Source: Methylobacterium sp. 10
GTDB lineage: Bacteria > Pseudomonadota > Alphaproteobacteria > Rhizobiales > Beijerinckiaceae
Assembly: GCF_000519085.1 (NCBI RefSeq)
Contig: NZ_KI912577.1
Location: 312,501-376,500 of the forward strand
DNA length: 64,000 bases
Direction of reading: 5' to 3'
Below are positions 47,243-56,513 of this stretch, piece after piece. The translations under genes were made by a program, and so were the position numbers. Under the pieces are notes generated by a model. That model had not been told where the DNA came from. It saw only the letters and a program-made list of their open reading frames with translations, and searched no databases. How positions within the stretch are numbered: position 1 is the first letter of the stretch; each line of letters starts with the position of its first letter.

Positions 47243-47830
47243 TCAGCGCTCGATCGTGCCGGTGCGGCGGATCTTCTTCTGGAGGAGGAGCACGCCGTAG
47301 AGCAGCGCCTCCGCCGTGGGCGGGCAGCCGGGCACGTAGATGTCCACGGGCACCACGCGGTCGCACCCGCGCACCACCGAATAGGAATAATGGTAATAGC
47401 CGCCGCCATTGGCGCAGGAGCCCATGGAGATGACGTAGCGCGGCTCCGGCATCTGATCGTAGACCTTGCGCAGAGCAGGAGCCATCTTGTTGGTCAGGGT
47501 CCCCGCGACAATCATGACGTCAGACTGGCGCGGCGAGCCGCGCGGCGCGAAACCGAAACGCTCGCAATCATAGCGCGGCATCGACATCTGCATCATCTCG
47601 ACCGCGCAACAGGCGAGACCGAACGTCATCCACATCAGCGACCCGGTGCGGGCCCAGTTGATGAGGTCGTCCGTCGAGGTGATGAGGAAACCGCGATCGG
47701 CGAGCTCGCTGTTGATCGACAGGAAGGTCGGATCGTCGGCACCAATGGGGCGGCCGGTATTGGGGTCGATGATCCCCTTCGGCGCAGGTGCGACGGCGGG
47801 GATCCGGGTGATATCGGGACTGAAGGCCAT
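47243..47830 (-). CDS. nuoB: NADH-quinone oxidoreductase subunit B
   Basis: The 195-residue subunit carries the terminal N2 4Fe-4S cluster. The ligands are the tandem cysteines in [10 protein letters not shown], a third in [16 protein letters not shown] and a fourth in [12 protein letters not shown]. The N-terminal about 45 residues are a proline-rich extension usual in alphaproteobacteria and mitochondria. It lies 53 bp after nuoA. Confidence 0.97.
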   Translation of the reverse strand: MAFSPDITRIPAVAPAPKGIIDPNTGRPIGADDPTFLSINSELADRGFLITSTDDLINWARTGSLMWMTFGLACCAVEMMQMSMPRYDCERFGFAPRGSPRQSDVMIVAGTLTNKMAPALRKVYDQMPEPRYVISMGSCANGGGYYHYSYSVVRGCDRVVPVDIYVPGCPPTAEALLYGVLLLQKKIRRTGTIER

Positions 47831-47883
47831 CGGTTTCTCGGGATCCGGCTTCGGGCAATGCGATTGTCAGGTCGACGGGACGT

Positions 47884-48249
47884 CTAGTCCCATTCGAGGG
47901 CGCCCTTGCGCCACTCGTAGACGAACCCGACCGTCAGCACGCCGAGGAAGGCCATCATCGACCACATACCGAACCACCCAAGCTCCCCGAAGGTAATCGC
48001 CCAGGGGAACAAGAACGCCACTTCGAGGTCGAAGATGATGAACAGGATAGCGACGAGGTAGAACCGCACGTCGAACTTCATGCGGGCGTCATCGAAAGCA
48101 TTGAAGCCGCACTCGTAGGCCGAGAGCTTCTCCGGATCCGGACTGTTGTAGGCAACGAGGAACGGTGCGACGAGCAAGGCCACGGCGATGAACAACGACA
48201 CGCCGATGAAGACGATGAGGGGCAGATAGTCCGCCAGCAGGCTTGTCAT
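47884..48249 (-). CDS. nuoA: NADH-quinone oxidoreductase subunit A
   Basis: The 121-residue protein has three membrane helices. The conserved loop [39 protein letters not shown] is diagnostic for NuoA (the ND3 loop with its cysteine). The start at 48249 (TSLLADYLP) is chosen; a 23-codon in-frame extension upstream lacks similarity. It is the first gene of the nuoA-N operon. Confidence 0.96.
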   Translation of the reverse strand: MTSLLADYLPLIVFIGVSLFIAVALLVAPFLVAYNSPDPEKLSAYECGFNAFDDARMKFDVRFYLVAILFIIFDLEVAFLFPWAITFGELGWFGMWSMMAFLGVLTVGFVYEWRKGALEWD

Positions 48250-48708
48250 GCGACACCTCTCGTGTTCGTGGCGGCCGAAGCGCCTCGCGAGCGCTCGAAC
48301 GGTATGGAATTGCTCCAATGCCAGACTGCGCAGGCGCGAGGCTTAGACGACCCCCTTGAGCGAAACAAGGGCATCGTGCGTCGCACAAATCCGGCCATGC
48401 CCGTGAAGTATGGAGCAGATCGCATCCGGCAACACGACCGATCCGCGCAGCTCCCCTGACCGGCGGCGTCGTAGTGGTGGCAATGGCCCGATCTGGCCGG
48501 CTTCCTGCATGGCTCGGACCCTGCCCGACCACCTGATCGTAAGAGCTGGAAACAAGGATTTCGGGGACATCCGGGCGGGGGGAGATAGCGAGGATCGGCA
48601 CTCGTGGGGCACACGGAACCAGAACCTTGGCCGTGAGTTCCGTTCATGTCCCACTCAGGCCGGATGGCGTTAGGTCGTCGCAATATTCGACCTTACAGGA
48701 GACGTTTC
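48250..48708. other. Divergent non-coding region between nuoA and a glycosyltransferase
   Basis: I find no credible gene in these 459 bp. They hold a possible nuo promoter at 48340-48368 and the promoter for the plus-strand glycosyltransferase. No obvious operator or riboswitch is seen. Confidence 0.5.
48340..48368 (-). promoter_or_regulatory. nuoA: Possible promoter of the nuo operon
   Basis: On the minus strand, TTGTTT (48368-48363) and TAAGCC (48345-48340) are 17 bp apart, about 90 bp upstream of nuoA. The -10 is a weak match, so this is tentative. Confidence 0.25.
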
Positions 48709-49842
48709 GTGCGCATTGCCCAGATTGCTCCGCTCTCGGAGGCCGTACCTCCGAAGTTCTACGGCGGCACCGAGCGCGTCGTATCGTGGATCACGGAGGA
48801 ACTTGTCCGGCAGGGACATGATGTGACCCTATTCGCCAGCGGCGATTCGGAGACATCCGCCAAGCTCGCCGCCTGCACGCCCGAGGGTCTTCGCCTTCTC
48901 GGATATCGTGACCACACTGCGAGCCATCTGGCGATGCTGCACACCGTCCATAAGCGGGCGCACGAGTTCGACGTGCTGCACTTCCACATCGACCTGCTGC
49001 AGTATCCGATGTTCGAAGACCTCTACCACAAGTGCGTCACGACCATGCACGGCCGCCTCGACGTGCCCGATTTCATGCCGGTCTATCGTACTTTCACGGG
49101 CATGCCCCTGGTGTCGATCTCCGACAACCAGCGCGAGCCGATGCCATCGACCTCGAACTGGCAGTCGACGATCCATCACGGCCTGCCGGCCGAGAATTGC
49201 CCGTACTACCCGGAAGCCAAGGGCGGCTACCTCGCCTTCCTCGGCCGCATTTCCCCCGAGAAGCGTCCCGACCGCGCGATCCAGATGGCGATCCAGTCCG
49301 GCGTGAAGCTGAAGATCGCCGCCAAGGTCGACAAGGCCGATCAGGATTACTGGGACGAGGTCATCGAGCCGATGATCCACCACCCGCTCGTCGAGTTCAT
49401 CGGTGAGATCAACGAGGAGCAGAAGAAGGACTTCCTCGGCAACGCCCTCGCCCTGGCTTTCCCGATCGACTGGCCGGAGCCTTTCGGCCTCGTCATGATC
49501 GAGGCGATGTCGGCCGGCACGCCGGTGATCGCGTTCCGCAACGGCTCCGTGCCGGAAGTCATCGCCGACGGCGTCAGCGGCGCGCTGTGCGACACGATGG
49601 ACGATGCCATCGCGGCCGTGCACAAGGTCAAGACCATGAGCCGCGCCGGCGTGCGCCGCCACTTCGAGACGCAGTTCACTGCCGAGTGCATGGTGAAGAA
49701 GTATGTGGCGGTCTACGAGCAGCTGATCGAGAACGAGCAGAACGTCATCAAGATGCCGCGCGCGGGGGCTTTCACCCCTCATTACGGCGATCTGAACGGC
49801 TCGGCCCGCCCGTCGCTGTCCGCCGCCGCCATGCCCGCCTAA
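48709..49842 (+). CDS. GT4-family glycosyltransferase
   Basis: The 377-residue enzyme starts at a GTG (48709) with AGGAGA six bases upstream. It is a GT-B fold retaining transferase: N-terminus RIAQIAPLSEAVPPKFYGGTERVVSWITEELVRQGHDVTLFASGDS, a central FLGRISPEKRPDRAIQMA, and the donor-site PEPFGLVMIEAMSAGTPVIAFRNGSVPEV with the E-x7-E motif. The product is unknown. A glycogen-debranching-type hydrolase follows 308 bp later on the same strand, suggesting synthesis and breakdown of a common glucan or glucoside. Confidence 0.9.
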   Translation: MRIAQIAPLSEAVPPKFYGGTERVVSWITEELVRQGHDVTLFASGDSETSAKLAACTPEGLRLLGYRDHTASHLAMLHTVHKRAHEFDVLHFHIDLLQYPMFEDLYHKCVTTMHGRLDVPDFMPVYRTFTGMPLVSISDNQREPMPSTSNWQSTIHHGLPAENCPYYPEAKGGYLAFLGRISPEKRPDRAIQMAIQSGVKLKIAAKVDKADQDYWDEVIEPMIHHPLVEFIGEINEEQKKDFLGNALALAFPIDWPEPFGLVMIEAMSAGTPVIAFRNGSVPEVIADGVSGALCDTMDDAIAAVHKVKTMSRAGVRRHFETQFTAECMVKKYVAVYEQLIENEQNVIKMPRAGAFTPHYGDLNGSARPSLSAAAMPA

Positions 49843-50150
49843 AAGTCCGGCCTGCCTAAAATCTTCCAAAATGGGCTGGTGCCATACGGCATCAGCCTTG
49901 CTAACCTCTTCCCTAGTCGTCGGCGCTCATTCGTGAGATCCGTCGATACAGGTTACCGGAGGCCGCTGGATCGCCTTTTCGCGACCGGCGGCCTTTTGAT
50001 TCGCGATAGACGATCCAGCGCATCAGGCCAGGGAGCGAAAGCCGCTTCATCGAGCCCGTCGACGCGACCACGACGATCTGCGGCATGGGGCGGAACGGCC
50101 CGGCTTCGATATCGCAGGTCCGACAGCCCACTTCCCGGAGACGTTCAGGC
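49843..50150. other. Non-coding region between glycosyltransferase and debranching-type enzyme
   Basis: No gene is visible in these 308 bp. There is no clear intrinsic terminator after the glycosyltransferase, so read-through into the next gene is possible. Confidence 0.4.
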
Positions 50151-52487
50151 ATGGCGGCGAACACTTCCACGGCGACGACACAGGACGGCCCCACCAGCGC
50201 GAACGGGCTAGGGCACGGTTTCCAGGATGCCGACGAGGTGCTGCCGCAGTACCATATCGAGGCGCAGACCTCGCTGGTGGAGCGTCCCTTACGCTCGCTG
50301 AAATACGGCGAGGCCTTCGCCGTCCTCGACAGCTACGGTGATATCGGCGTGCTGCCAGGGCCCGAGGGCCTGTATTTCCAGGATACGCGCTACCTCTCGC
50401 GCCTCGGCTTCACCATCGAGGACCAGCGTCCGCTGCTGCTCTCCTCGGTGATGCAGGACGACAACGGCGCGCTCAGCGTCGACATGACGACGCCGGACAT
50501 CCGCATCGATGCCCATGACGAGACCACGATCCCTCGCGAGCTGATCGCCATCGAGCGCACCAAGTTCCTGTTCAAGGGCGCCTGCTACGACCGGATCGGC
50601 CTGCGGAATTACGATTCACGCCATTGGAAGCTCAAGATCGGCGTGACCTTCGACGCCGACTACCGCGACCTGTTCGAGGTGCGCGGCATGGACCGGCCGG
50701 TTCGCGGCAAGCGCAGCGTGCAGGTGGCAAACGAATCGGAAGTCCAGTTCCGCTATGTCGGCCTCGACGAGGTGGTGCGCACCACGAGCCTGCATTTCGG
50801 TCCGAAGCCGCGCCATATCGAGCCGGGCCGCGCCGAGTTCGAGGTCTCGCTACCCCCGGGCGGCCGGACGTCGTTGTTCATCCGCGTCGTCTGCGAATCG
50901 CACCGCGCCTTCACCAGCGCCCCCGCCGCCGACAAGGTCGGCGAAGACGCCGCCGCTGGCTTGTCGCAGGCGGCGGGAAGCGGCGCCGGCGCTCGCCATC
51001 CCAAAGGTCTTGGCGAGGGCGTAATCTTTGCCCGCGCCTATCGCGACGCACGCCGGGACCTGCGCCAGCTCACCGCCGGCATCACCACAATCATCTCGTC
51101 CAACGACCAATTCAACGAAGCGGCCTGCCGCGCCACCGCCGACCTCTACATGCTGGCGAGCCGCACGCCCGAGGGCATCTATCCCTTCGCCGGCATCCCC
51201 TGGTACTCCACCGTGTTCGGCCGTGACGGCATCATCACCGCGATGATGGCACTTTGGATCGACCCGAACTTCGCCAAGGGCGTCCTGCGCTATCTCGCCT
51301 CGACCCAGGCCAAAGCCGTGGACCCCGCTGCCGACGCCCAGCCCGGCAAAGTTCTGCACGAGACCCGGCGTGGCGAGATGGCGATGCTCGGCGAGGTGCC
51401 GTTCCGCCACTATTACGGAACGATCGACGGCACGCCGCTCTTCGTCATGCTGGCCTACGAGTATTACGCCGTCACCGGCGACATCGAGACGATCAAGCGC
51501 ATCTGGCCGGCCCTCGAACTCGCCCTCGCATGGATGAACGACTACGGTGACCGGGACGGCGACGGCTTCGTCGAATATGCGCGTGACACCGACAAGGGCC
51601 TGGAGAACCAGGGCTGGAAAGACAGTCACGATTCGATCTTCCATACCGATGGTCAGCTCGCGAAGGGGCCGATCGCCCTGTGCGAAGTCCAGGGCTACGT
51701 CTATGCGGCCAAGAACGGCATGGCCAAGCTCGCCACCCTGCTCGGCCACGACGAGCTCGCTGCCCGACTCGGCAAGGAGGCTCTGGCCCTTCGCGAAAAC
51801 TTCGACAAGGCCTTCTGGTGCGAGGAGATCGGCACCTACGCGCTGGCCCTGGACGGTGCGAAGAAGCAATGCGCCGTGCGCTCGTCCAATGCCGGCCACG
51901 CTCTTTTCACCGGAATCGCCTTGCCGGAGCGCGCGGCGAGCGTCGCCGCCAACCTGCTGTCGAAGGACGGATTCAATGGCTGGGGCGTGCGAACGATCGC
52001 GCGCGGCGAGGCCCGCTACAACCCGATGTCGTATCATAACGGCTCGATCTGGCCGCACGACAACGCCCTGGTGGCCATGGGCCTCGCGCGCTACGACTTG
52101 AAGCCCGAGGCCTCCCGCATCTTCCAGGGCATGTTCGACACCGCCCTCTACCAGGACCAGAAGCGCCTGCCGGAGCTGTTCTGCGGCTTCATGCGCCGCA
52201 ATCAGCGCGGCCCCGTCTCCTACCCGGTGGCCTGTTCGCCTCAGGCCTGGGCGGCAGCGGCACCGTTCGCCTTCCTCTCAGCCTGCATCGGTTTGGAGAT
52301 TCAGCACGACCGCAACCGCATACGCCTGCGCAATCCCACCCTGCCGGCCTTCCTCGAAGGCGTCTCGATCTTCAACCTGAAGCTCGGCGAATCGCGGATC
52401 GACCTGCGGGTTCAGCGCTACGGCAGCGACGTCACGGTGAACGTGTTGAGGCGGGTGGGCGACGCACAGGTGTCCGTGGTGAAGTAA
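50151..52487 (+). CDS. Amylo-alpha-1,6-glucosidase / glycogen debranching-type enzyme
   Basis: The 778-residue protein has an N-terminal beta-sandwich domain (about 35-240; FAVLDSYGDIGVLPGPEGLYFQDTRYLSRL, the GDE N-terminal domain) and a C-terminal (alpha/alpha)6-barrel (about 310-770) with PFAGIPWYSTVFGRDGIITAMMALW, NQGWKDSHDSIFH and NGSIWPHDNALVAMGLARY. The acidic residues in GRDG and WKDS are candidate catalysts. The family includes debranching enzymes and glucosylglycerate-type hydrolases, so the substrate is open. The ATG at 50151 follows GGAG by ten bases. Confidence 0.9.
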   Translation: MAANTSTATTQDGPTSANGLGHGFQDADEVLPQYHIEAQTSLVERPLRSLKYGEAFAVLDSYGDIGVLPGPEGLYFQDTRYLSRLGFTIEDQRPLLLSSVMQDDNGALSVDMTTPDIRIDAHDETTIPRELIAIERTKFLFKGACYDRIGLRNYDSRHWKLKIGVTFDADYRDLFEVRGMDRPVRGKRSVQVANESEVQFRYVGLDEVVRTTSLHFGPKPRHIEPGRAEFEVSLPPGGRTSLFIRVVCESHRAFTSAPAADKVGEDAAAGLSQAAGSGAGARHPKGLGEGVIFARAYRDARRDLRQLTAGITTIISSNDQFNEAACRATADLYMLASRTPEGIYPFAGIPWYSTVFGRDGIITAMMALWIDPNFAKGVLRYLASTQAKAVDPAADAQPGKVLHETRRGEMAMLGEVPFRHYYGTIDGTPLFVMLAYEYYAVTGDIETIKRIWPALELALAWMNDYGDRDGDGFVEYARDTDKGLENQGWKDSHDSIFHTDGQLAKGPIALCEVQGYVYAAKNGMAKLATLLGHDELAARLGKEALALRENFDKAFWCEEIGTYALALDGAKKQCAVRSSNAGHALFTGIALPERAASVAANLLSKDGFNGWGVRTIARGEARYNPMSYHNGSIWPHDNALVAMGLARYDLKPEASRIFQGMFDTALYQDQKRLPELFCGFMRRNQRGPVSYPVACSPQAWAAAAPFAFLSACIGLEIQHDRNRIRLRNPTLPAFLEGVSIFNLKLGESRIDLRVQRYGSDVTVNVLRRVGDAQVSVVK

Positions 52488-52590
52488 AACCTCGAGAATT
52501 GGGGGGCGGCCCACAAGCTGCCCCCGCCCCTCTCGACACGCACGAAGCTGCCCCGAATCTCGCGCCATTCAGCACCGACCGTCACGCGAT

Positions 52591-52624
52591 AAAAAAAAGC
52601 CGCCTCCCCGAGGAAGCGGCTTTT
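52591..52624. terminator. Intrinsic terminator shared by infC and the debranching-type gene
   Basis: AAAGCCGC / GCGGCTTT arms with an inner TTCC-TCGG-GGAG stem form a GC-rich hairpin. On the minus strand it is followed by eight T residues (terminating infC); on the plus strand by four T. Confidence 0.9.
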
Positions 52625-52660
52625 AGCTCGTCTATATCCCGTGACGGGACGATGCGTGCC

Positions 52661-53203
52661 TTAACGCGGCGCCAGGATCATGATCATCTGGCGGCCTTCG
52701 AGCATCGGCTCGCTTTCCACCTTGGCGATTTCCTGGGTCTCGTTCTTCACCCGCTCGAGCAGGCGCAGGCCGATATCCTGGTGCGCCATCTCGCGGCCGC
52801 GGAAGCGCAGGGTGACCTTCACCTTGTCGCCCTCTTCGAAGAACCGGATGACGGCCTTCATCTTGGTGTCGTAATCGTGCTTGTCGATACCGGGGCGGAG
52901 CTTGATCTCCTTGACCTCGACCGTCTTCTGCTTCTTGCGGGCCTCGTTCTGCTTCTTCTGTTCGTTGAAGCGAAAGCGACCGTAATCGAGAAGCTTGCAG
53001 ACGGGAGGGACGGAGTTCGGCGCGATCTCCACGAGATCGAGGCCTGCCTCTTCGGCAAGGGTGAGCGCGTCGAAGAAGGCGACGACACCGCGGTTCTGCC
53101 CGGTATCATCGATGAGCTGCACTTCGCGGACGCCACGGATGTCCCGATTGGCGCGCGGCCCGTCCTTCTGCGGGGCCGGCATGGCTCTCATTGGTCTACG
53201 AAT
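52661..53203 (-). CDS. infC: Translation initiation factor IF-3, probable ATT start
   Basis: IF-3 checks start-codon pairing on the 30S subunit. The core is intact: [13 protein letters not shown], the linker with [16 protein letters not shown], and [19 protein letters not shown] with the C-domain ending MILAPR. I place the start at ATT (53203-53201), eight bases after a perfect AGGAGA; the first ATG at 53191 is 20 bases away from it. E. coli infC also uses AUU, which lets IF-3 repress its own synthesis, so the same feedback is likely here. The product is 180 residues (176 from the ATG). No rpmI or rplT follows; a terminator does. Confidence 0.93.
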   Translation of the reverse strand: MRRPMRAMPAPQKDGPRANRDIRGVREVQLIDDTGQNRGVVAFFDALTLAEEAGLDLVEIAPNSVPPVCKLLDYGRFRFNEQKKQNEARKKQKTVEVKEIKLRPGIDKHDYDTKMKAVIRFFEEGDKVKVTLRFRGREMAHQDIGLRLLERVKNETQEIAKVESEPMLEGRQMIMILAPR

Positions 53204-53370
53204 GGCTTCAATCTCCTAGTGAACGACGAAACGGCAGCCTGCGGACATCGCCCGGAGGGCTAGACCTGCCACCAATCGCTCCGGCAATCCGGTTGCGGAC
53301 ACCATGTCCGAACTGCGTCCCGTGTCAACAGGCAGGAACGGGTTTGGTTCACGAACCGGCTCATACGACG

Positions 53371-54597
53371 TCAGCGCGGGCGTCGGGCGAGAAGTTCCGC
53401 ATAGATGTCGAGGGTGGCGCCCACCATGCCGTCGAGGGAGAAATGCGCTTCCACATGGGCGCGCCCCCGGCGGGTCATGGCGTCCCGCGCACTGGCCCCG
53501 AGGGTGAGCGCTTCGAGCAGGGCCTCGGCCAGGGCCGGTGCGTCGCCGGGCGGCACCCGCCAGCCAGTGCGCTGGGCCGCCGGCACTTCCGGCGGGGCGA
53601 GAACCGTCTCCGGCACCGCGCCGAGGTCCGAGACCACGACCGGGGTCCCGAGGGCCTGGGCTTCCACAGCCGAACGCCCGAACGCTTCGGGCTCCACGGA
53701 CGGCACGGCCACCACCGAAGCCGCTCGGAAGGCGGCGGGCATGTCGGTGCAATGGCCGACCCGCAGGACGACGCCGCGAAGCCCGCGGGCCTCGATCAGC
53801 GCGTCGAGTTCCCGCTCATAGGCCGAGCGGCCCTGAGGGTCGCCGGCCAGGACGAAGACGACATCGGCGATGCCCCGGTCGCGCAGGACGGACGCCGCCT
53901 CGATCAGCACGCGCTGCCCCTTCCAGGCGGTGAGCCGGGCCGCGAGCAGAACCACGCGCTGATGCGGCGCGACCCCCCAGGACCGGCGCAGAGTCTCGAC
54001 CCGGGCCGGCGCCACGGCACCGGGCGAGAACTGGGCGAGGTCGGTGCCGCGATGGACGACCCGGACACGGTCGCCAGCCTGATCGGGATGGAGCATCCGG
54101 ATGAGGTCGGCGGTGTAGTGCGAGTTGGCGATGACCACGTCGCCGCGCGCCATCACCGAATTGTAGAGCACCTTCACGCCGGTCCGGCCGGAATAACTGC
54201 CATGATAAGTGGTCACGTAGGGAATTTTCAACCGCCGGACGGCACCGAGGGCTACCCAGGCGGGGGCCCGCGAGCGGGCATGGACGATCTGGACCCCCTC
54301 GCGCCGGCACAGGCTGGCGAGGCGCCCGACATTCAGTGCCATGGCGAGGGGATTCTTGGAGGCCGCCGGGAAGGGAAGCCAGGTCCCGCCCTTGGCCTGC
54401 ATCTCGCCAACGAGGCGTCCGCCTTCCGTGGCCACGAGTGCCCGCGCGCCCACGGAGGCGAGGGCTGCGGCCACGTCAACGGTGGTGCGCTCCGCCCCGC
54501 CCGCATCAAGGGCGGGAATGATCTGCAGCACCGTGGCGCCCGCCAGCGGCTGCGTCTCGCTGGGGAAGCCAGCGCCGAATCGCTCGTCGCCGCTCAT
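53371..54597 (-). CDS. GT4-family glycosyltransferase (cell-envelope type)
   Basis: The 408-residue GT-B enzyme has VLQIIPALDAGGAERTTVDVA at the N-terminus, then ARSRAPAWVALGA, YVTTYHGSYSG and the donor site PEAFGRSAVEAQALGTPVVVSDLGAVPETV with an E-x7-E pattern. Similar enzymes act in lipopolysaccharide or capsule synthesis. The start at 54597 is preferred over an in-frame ATG at 54744 because the family region begins soon after. It stands alone between infC and the alpha/beta hydrolase. Confidence 0.88.
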   Translation of the reverse strand: MSGDERFGAGFPSETQPLAGATVLQIIPALDAGGAERTTVDVAAALASVGARALVATEGGRLVGEMQAKGGTWLPFPAASKNPLAMALNVGRLASLCRREGVQIVHARSRAPAWVALGAVRRLKIPYVTTYHGSYSGRTGVKVLYNSVMARGDVVIANSHYTADLIRMLHPDQAGDRVRVVHRGTDLAQFSPGAVAPARVETLRRSWGVAPHQRVVLLAARLTAWKGQRVLIEAASVLRDRGIADVVFVLAGDPQGRSAYERELDALIEARGLRGVVLRVGHCTDMPAAFRAASVVAVPSVEPEAFGRSAVEAQALGTPVVVSDLGAVPETVLAPPEVPAAQRTGWRVPPGDAPALAEALLEALTLGASARDAMTRRGRAHVEAHFSLDGMVGATLDIYAELLARRPR

Positions 54598-54776
54598 CGA
54601 GCAGGTCCTTTCGGCAACGGCCGGATCGATGAAGGGTAGCCTTTGAGGGGGCGACGGGACTCGTCTCGTGTCTCGATCATGGTCTCCAGCATCGGGGGCA
54701 CGCTTTACGGCTCGGTAAACGAAATGCGACTGCATCACAGTCAAACGTCGGTTTTACCGGATTAAAAGGACTACGC

Positions 54777-55556
54777 ATGGACTCAGCGCTCAGCCAGGCC
54801 CCGATCTTCATCACCGTGGGCGAGGGAGACGCCGCACGCCGCATCGCTGTGCGCACCCGCGCAGGAGACGGGCCCGCCCTAGTCTGGCTCGGGGGCTTCC
54901 GCTCCGATATGGGCGCCACCAAGGCCATGGTCCTCGACGCCTTCGCGCGGGACCATGGCCGCGCCCTCGTCCGGTTCGACTATACCGGGCACGGCGAATC
55001 GGAGGGAGAATTCGCCGGATCGACGATCTCGACATGGCTCGACGACGCCATGGCGGTCCTCGACGCCACCGTGACGGCGCCGGCCGTTCTGGTCGGCTCG
55101 TCGATGGGAGGCTGGATCGCCTGCCTCGCTGCACGTGCACGGGCGCTCCGGGGCGATGCCCCCCTCGCCGGCATGGTGCTCATCGCCCCGGCCCTCGATT
55201 TCACCGAGAGCCTGATGTGGGAGCGCTTTCCGCCGGAGATCCGCGAGACGATGGAGCGCGAGGGGGTGTGGATGCGATCCACCAATTATTCACCGGAGCC
55301 GGTCCCTACCACCATGGCGCTGATCGAGGACGGGCGCCGGCACCTCCTCCTCGGCGGGCCGATCGATCCGGGCTGCCCGGTGCACATCCTTCAGGGCATG
55401 CGGGATCCCGACGTGCCCTACACCCATGCCCTGGCGACGGTGGAACGGCTGCCGGCTCACGGCACCGTCCTGACTCTCATCGCCGATGGCGACCACCGCC
55501 TGTCGCGACCGCAGGATCTTGCGCGGCTGCTGGCGGCGGTGGCGGAGATCGGCTGA
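54777..55556 (+). CDS. Alpha/beta hydrolase (ABHD10-like)
   Basis: The 259-residue serine hydrolase has the nucleophile elbow GSSMGG (about 107-112), oxyanion region WLGGFRSDMGATKA and RFDYTGHGESEGEF, an acid in GMRDPDVPY and the catalytic His in DGDHRLSRP. The pattern GGFRSDM----K and SSMGGW resembles mitochondrial ABHD10 and its alphaproteobacterial relatives, which are thioesterases/esterases. Substrate unknown. It is convergent with the DUF1150 gene, 17 bp apart. Confidence 0.9.
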   Translation: MDSALSQAPIFITVGEGDAARRIAVRTRAGDGPALVWLGGFRSDMGATKAMVLDAFARDHGRALVRFDYTGHGESEGEFAGSTISTWLDDAMAVLDATVTAPAVLVGSSMGGWIACLAARARALRGDAPLAGMVLIAPALDFTESLMWERFPPEIRETMEREGVWMRSTNYSPEPVPTTMALIEDGRRHLLLGGPIDPGCPVHILQGMRDPDVPYTHALATVERLPAHGTVLTLIADGDHRLSRPQDLARLLAAVAEIG

Positions 55557-55573
55557 CCCGCGAGCGGTTTGCC

Positions 55574-55858
55574 TCAGTGCAGGCTGACGGCGTGAAGATC
55601 GTTCGCCATCGCATTGGCGACGATCACGTCGCGAGAATCGGCGAGGAGGATCGGGCTGCCGCTGGCCGAGAGAAGGGCAAACAGGTCCATGCCGGGCGCC
55701 AGGTCTGGCGCCTGCGGGAACAGCCGCTTCACCTCGTCAGAGCGGATCGGCCGAACATAGGCGATATGGCCCTCGCCGAGAGCCGCGAGAGCGGCGGCGT
55801 TGAACTCGGCGGGGTCGAGATCGGCCCGGGTAATAGGCTTCGAATTGAAATCGGTCAT
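55574..55858 (-). CDS. DUF1150 family protein
   Basis: The 94-residue protein contains GEGHIAYVRPIRSDEVKRLFP and a C-terminal ADSRDVIVANAMANDLHAVSLH, the DUF1150 signature. Members are small cytoplasmic proteins, almost always beside an hsp20 gene in Rhizobiales, as here (78 bp downstream of it). A role in the heat response is inferred from context. Confidence 0.9.
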   Translation of the reverse strand: MTDFNSKPITRADLDPAEFNAAALAALGEGHIAYVRPIRSDEVKRLFPQAPDLAPGMDLFALLSASGSPILLADSRDVIVANAMANDLHAVSLH

Positions 55859-55936
55859 GATGCCCTCCTTTCGAGGCAGAGCTAGATCCTGTGCGGTGCC
55901 ATCTCGCGAACCGCATCGGATGAATGAGTCACGTGC

Positions 55937-56374
55937 CTACACGTCGTCGCGGGATGCGATGGCGATCTTCCGGACGATCCGTTCCGGCTCCGGGCGGGTG
56001 AGATCGATGGAGAGAAGTCCATTCGACAGGTCGGCGCCCACCACCTCCATGCCGTCGGCGAGGAGGAAGGCACGCTGGAATTGACGGGCGGCGATGCCGC
56101 GATGCAGGAACTGGCGTGACTTGTCGTCGACCTGGCGGCCACGCACCACGAGTTGGTTCTCCTCCAGCATCACGTCGAGCTGGTCCCGCGTGAAGCCAGC
56201 CACCGCGAGGGTGATTCGGAGCCGCTCGGGCTCGTCGTCGGAGCGCGGAACCCGCTCGATATTGTAGGGTGGGTACCCGTCATTGGCCGCCTTCGATACG
56301 CGGTCGAGAGCCTGCTCGATCTCGTCGAAGCCGAGAAGAAACGGATGTCCGAACGGAGAAGGCCGTGTCGTCAC
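55937..56374 (-). CDS. Small heat-shock protein (Hsp20/IbpA family)
   Basis: The 145-residue holdase chaperone starts HPFLLGFDEIEQALDRVSKAAN, with PPYNIER leading into an alpha-crystallin domain: LRITLAVAGFTRDQLDV, ENQLVVRG, FLHRGIAARQFQRAFLL and NGLLSIDL. I prefer the GTG at 56374, ten bases after AAGGA; an in-frame TTG at 56401 lacks a ribosome site. A heat-shock-sigma-like promoter lies 111-139 bp upstream, leaving a roughly 100-nt leader. DUF1150 follows and is probably co-transcribed. Confidence 0.92.
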   Translation of the reverse strand: MTTRPSPFGHPFLLGFDEIEQALDRVSKAANDGYPPYNIERVPRSDDEPERLRITLAVAGFTRDQLDVMLEENQLVVRGRQVDDKSRQFLHRGIAARQFQRAFLLADGMEVVGADLSNGLLSIDLTRPEPERIVRKIAIASRDDV

Positions 56375-56484
56375 GTGATCTTGATCCTTCGCGAAGCCCA
56401 AGGGTCGATAGATTGAGGCACTTCGATCTGTCGGAGCCCGCCTGCTGCAGCACTCCTCCCGGCGATCGTTTGCCGGTCACCGCG

Positions 56485-56513
56485 ATATGGAGATGTGGAA
56501 AAGCGGCATCAAG
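56485..56513 (-). promoter_or_regulatory. RpoH (sigma-32)-like promoter of hsp20
   Basis: On the minus strand CTTGAT (56513-56508) and CCATAT (56490-56485) are 17 bp apart, close to the alphaproteobacterial heat-shock consensus (CTTGA- and C-CATAT-type). It is correctly placed and oriented for the small heat-shock gene. Confidence 0.55.
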
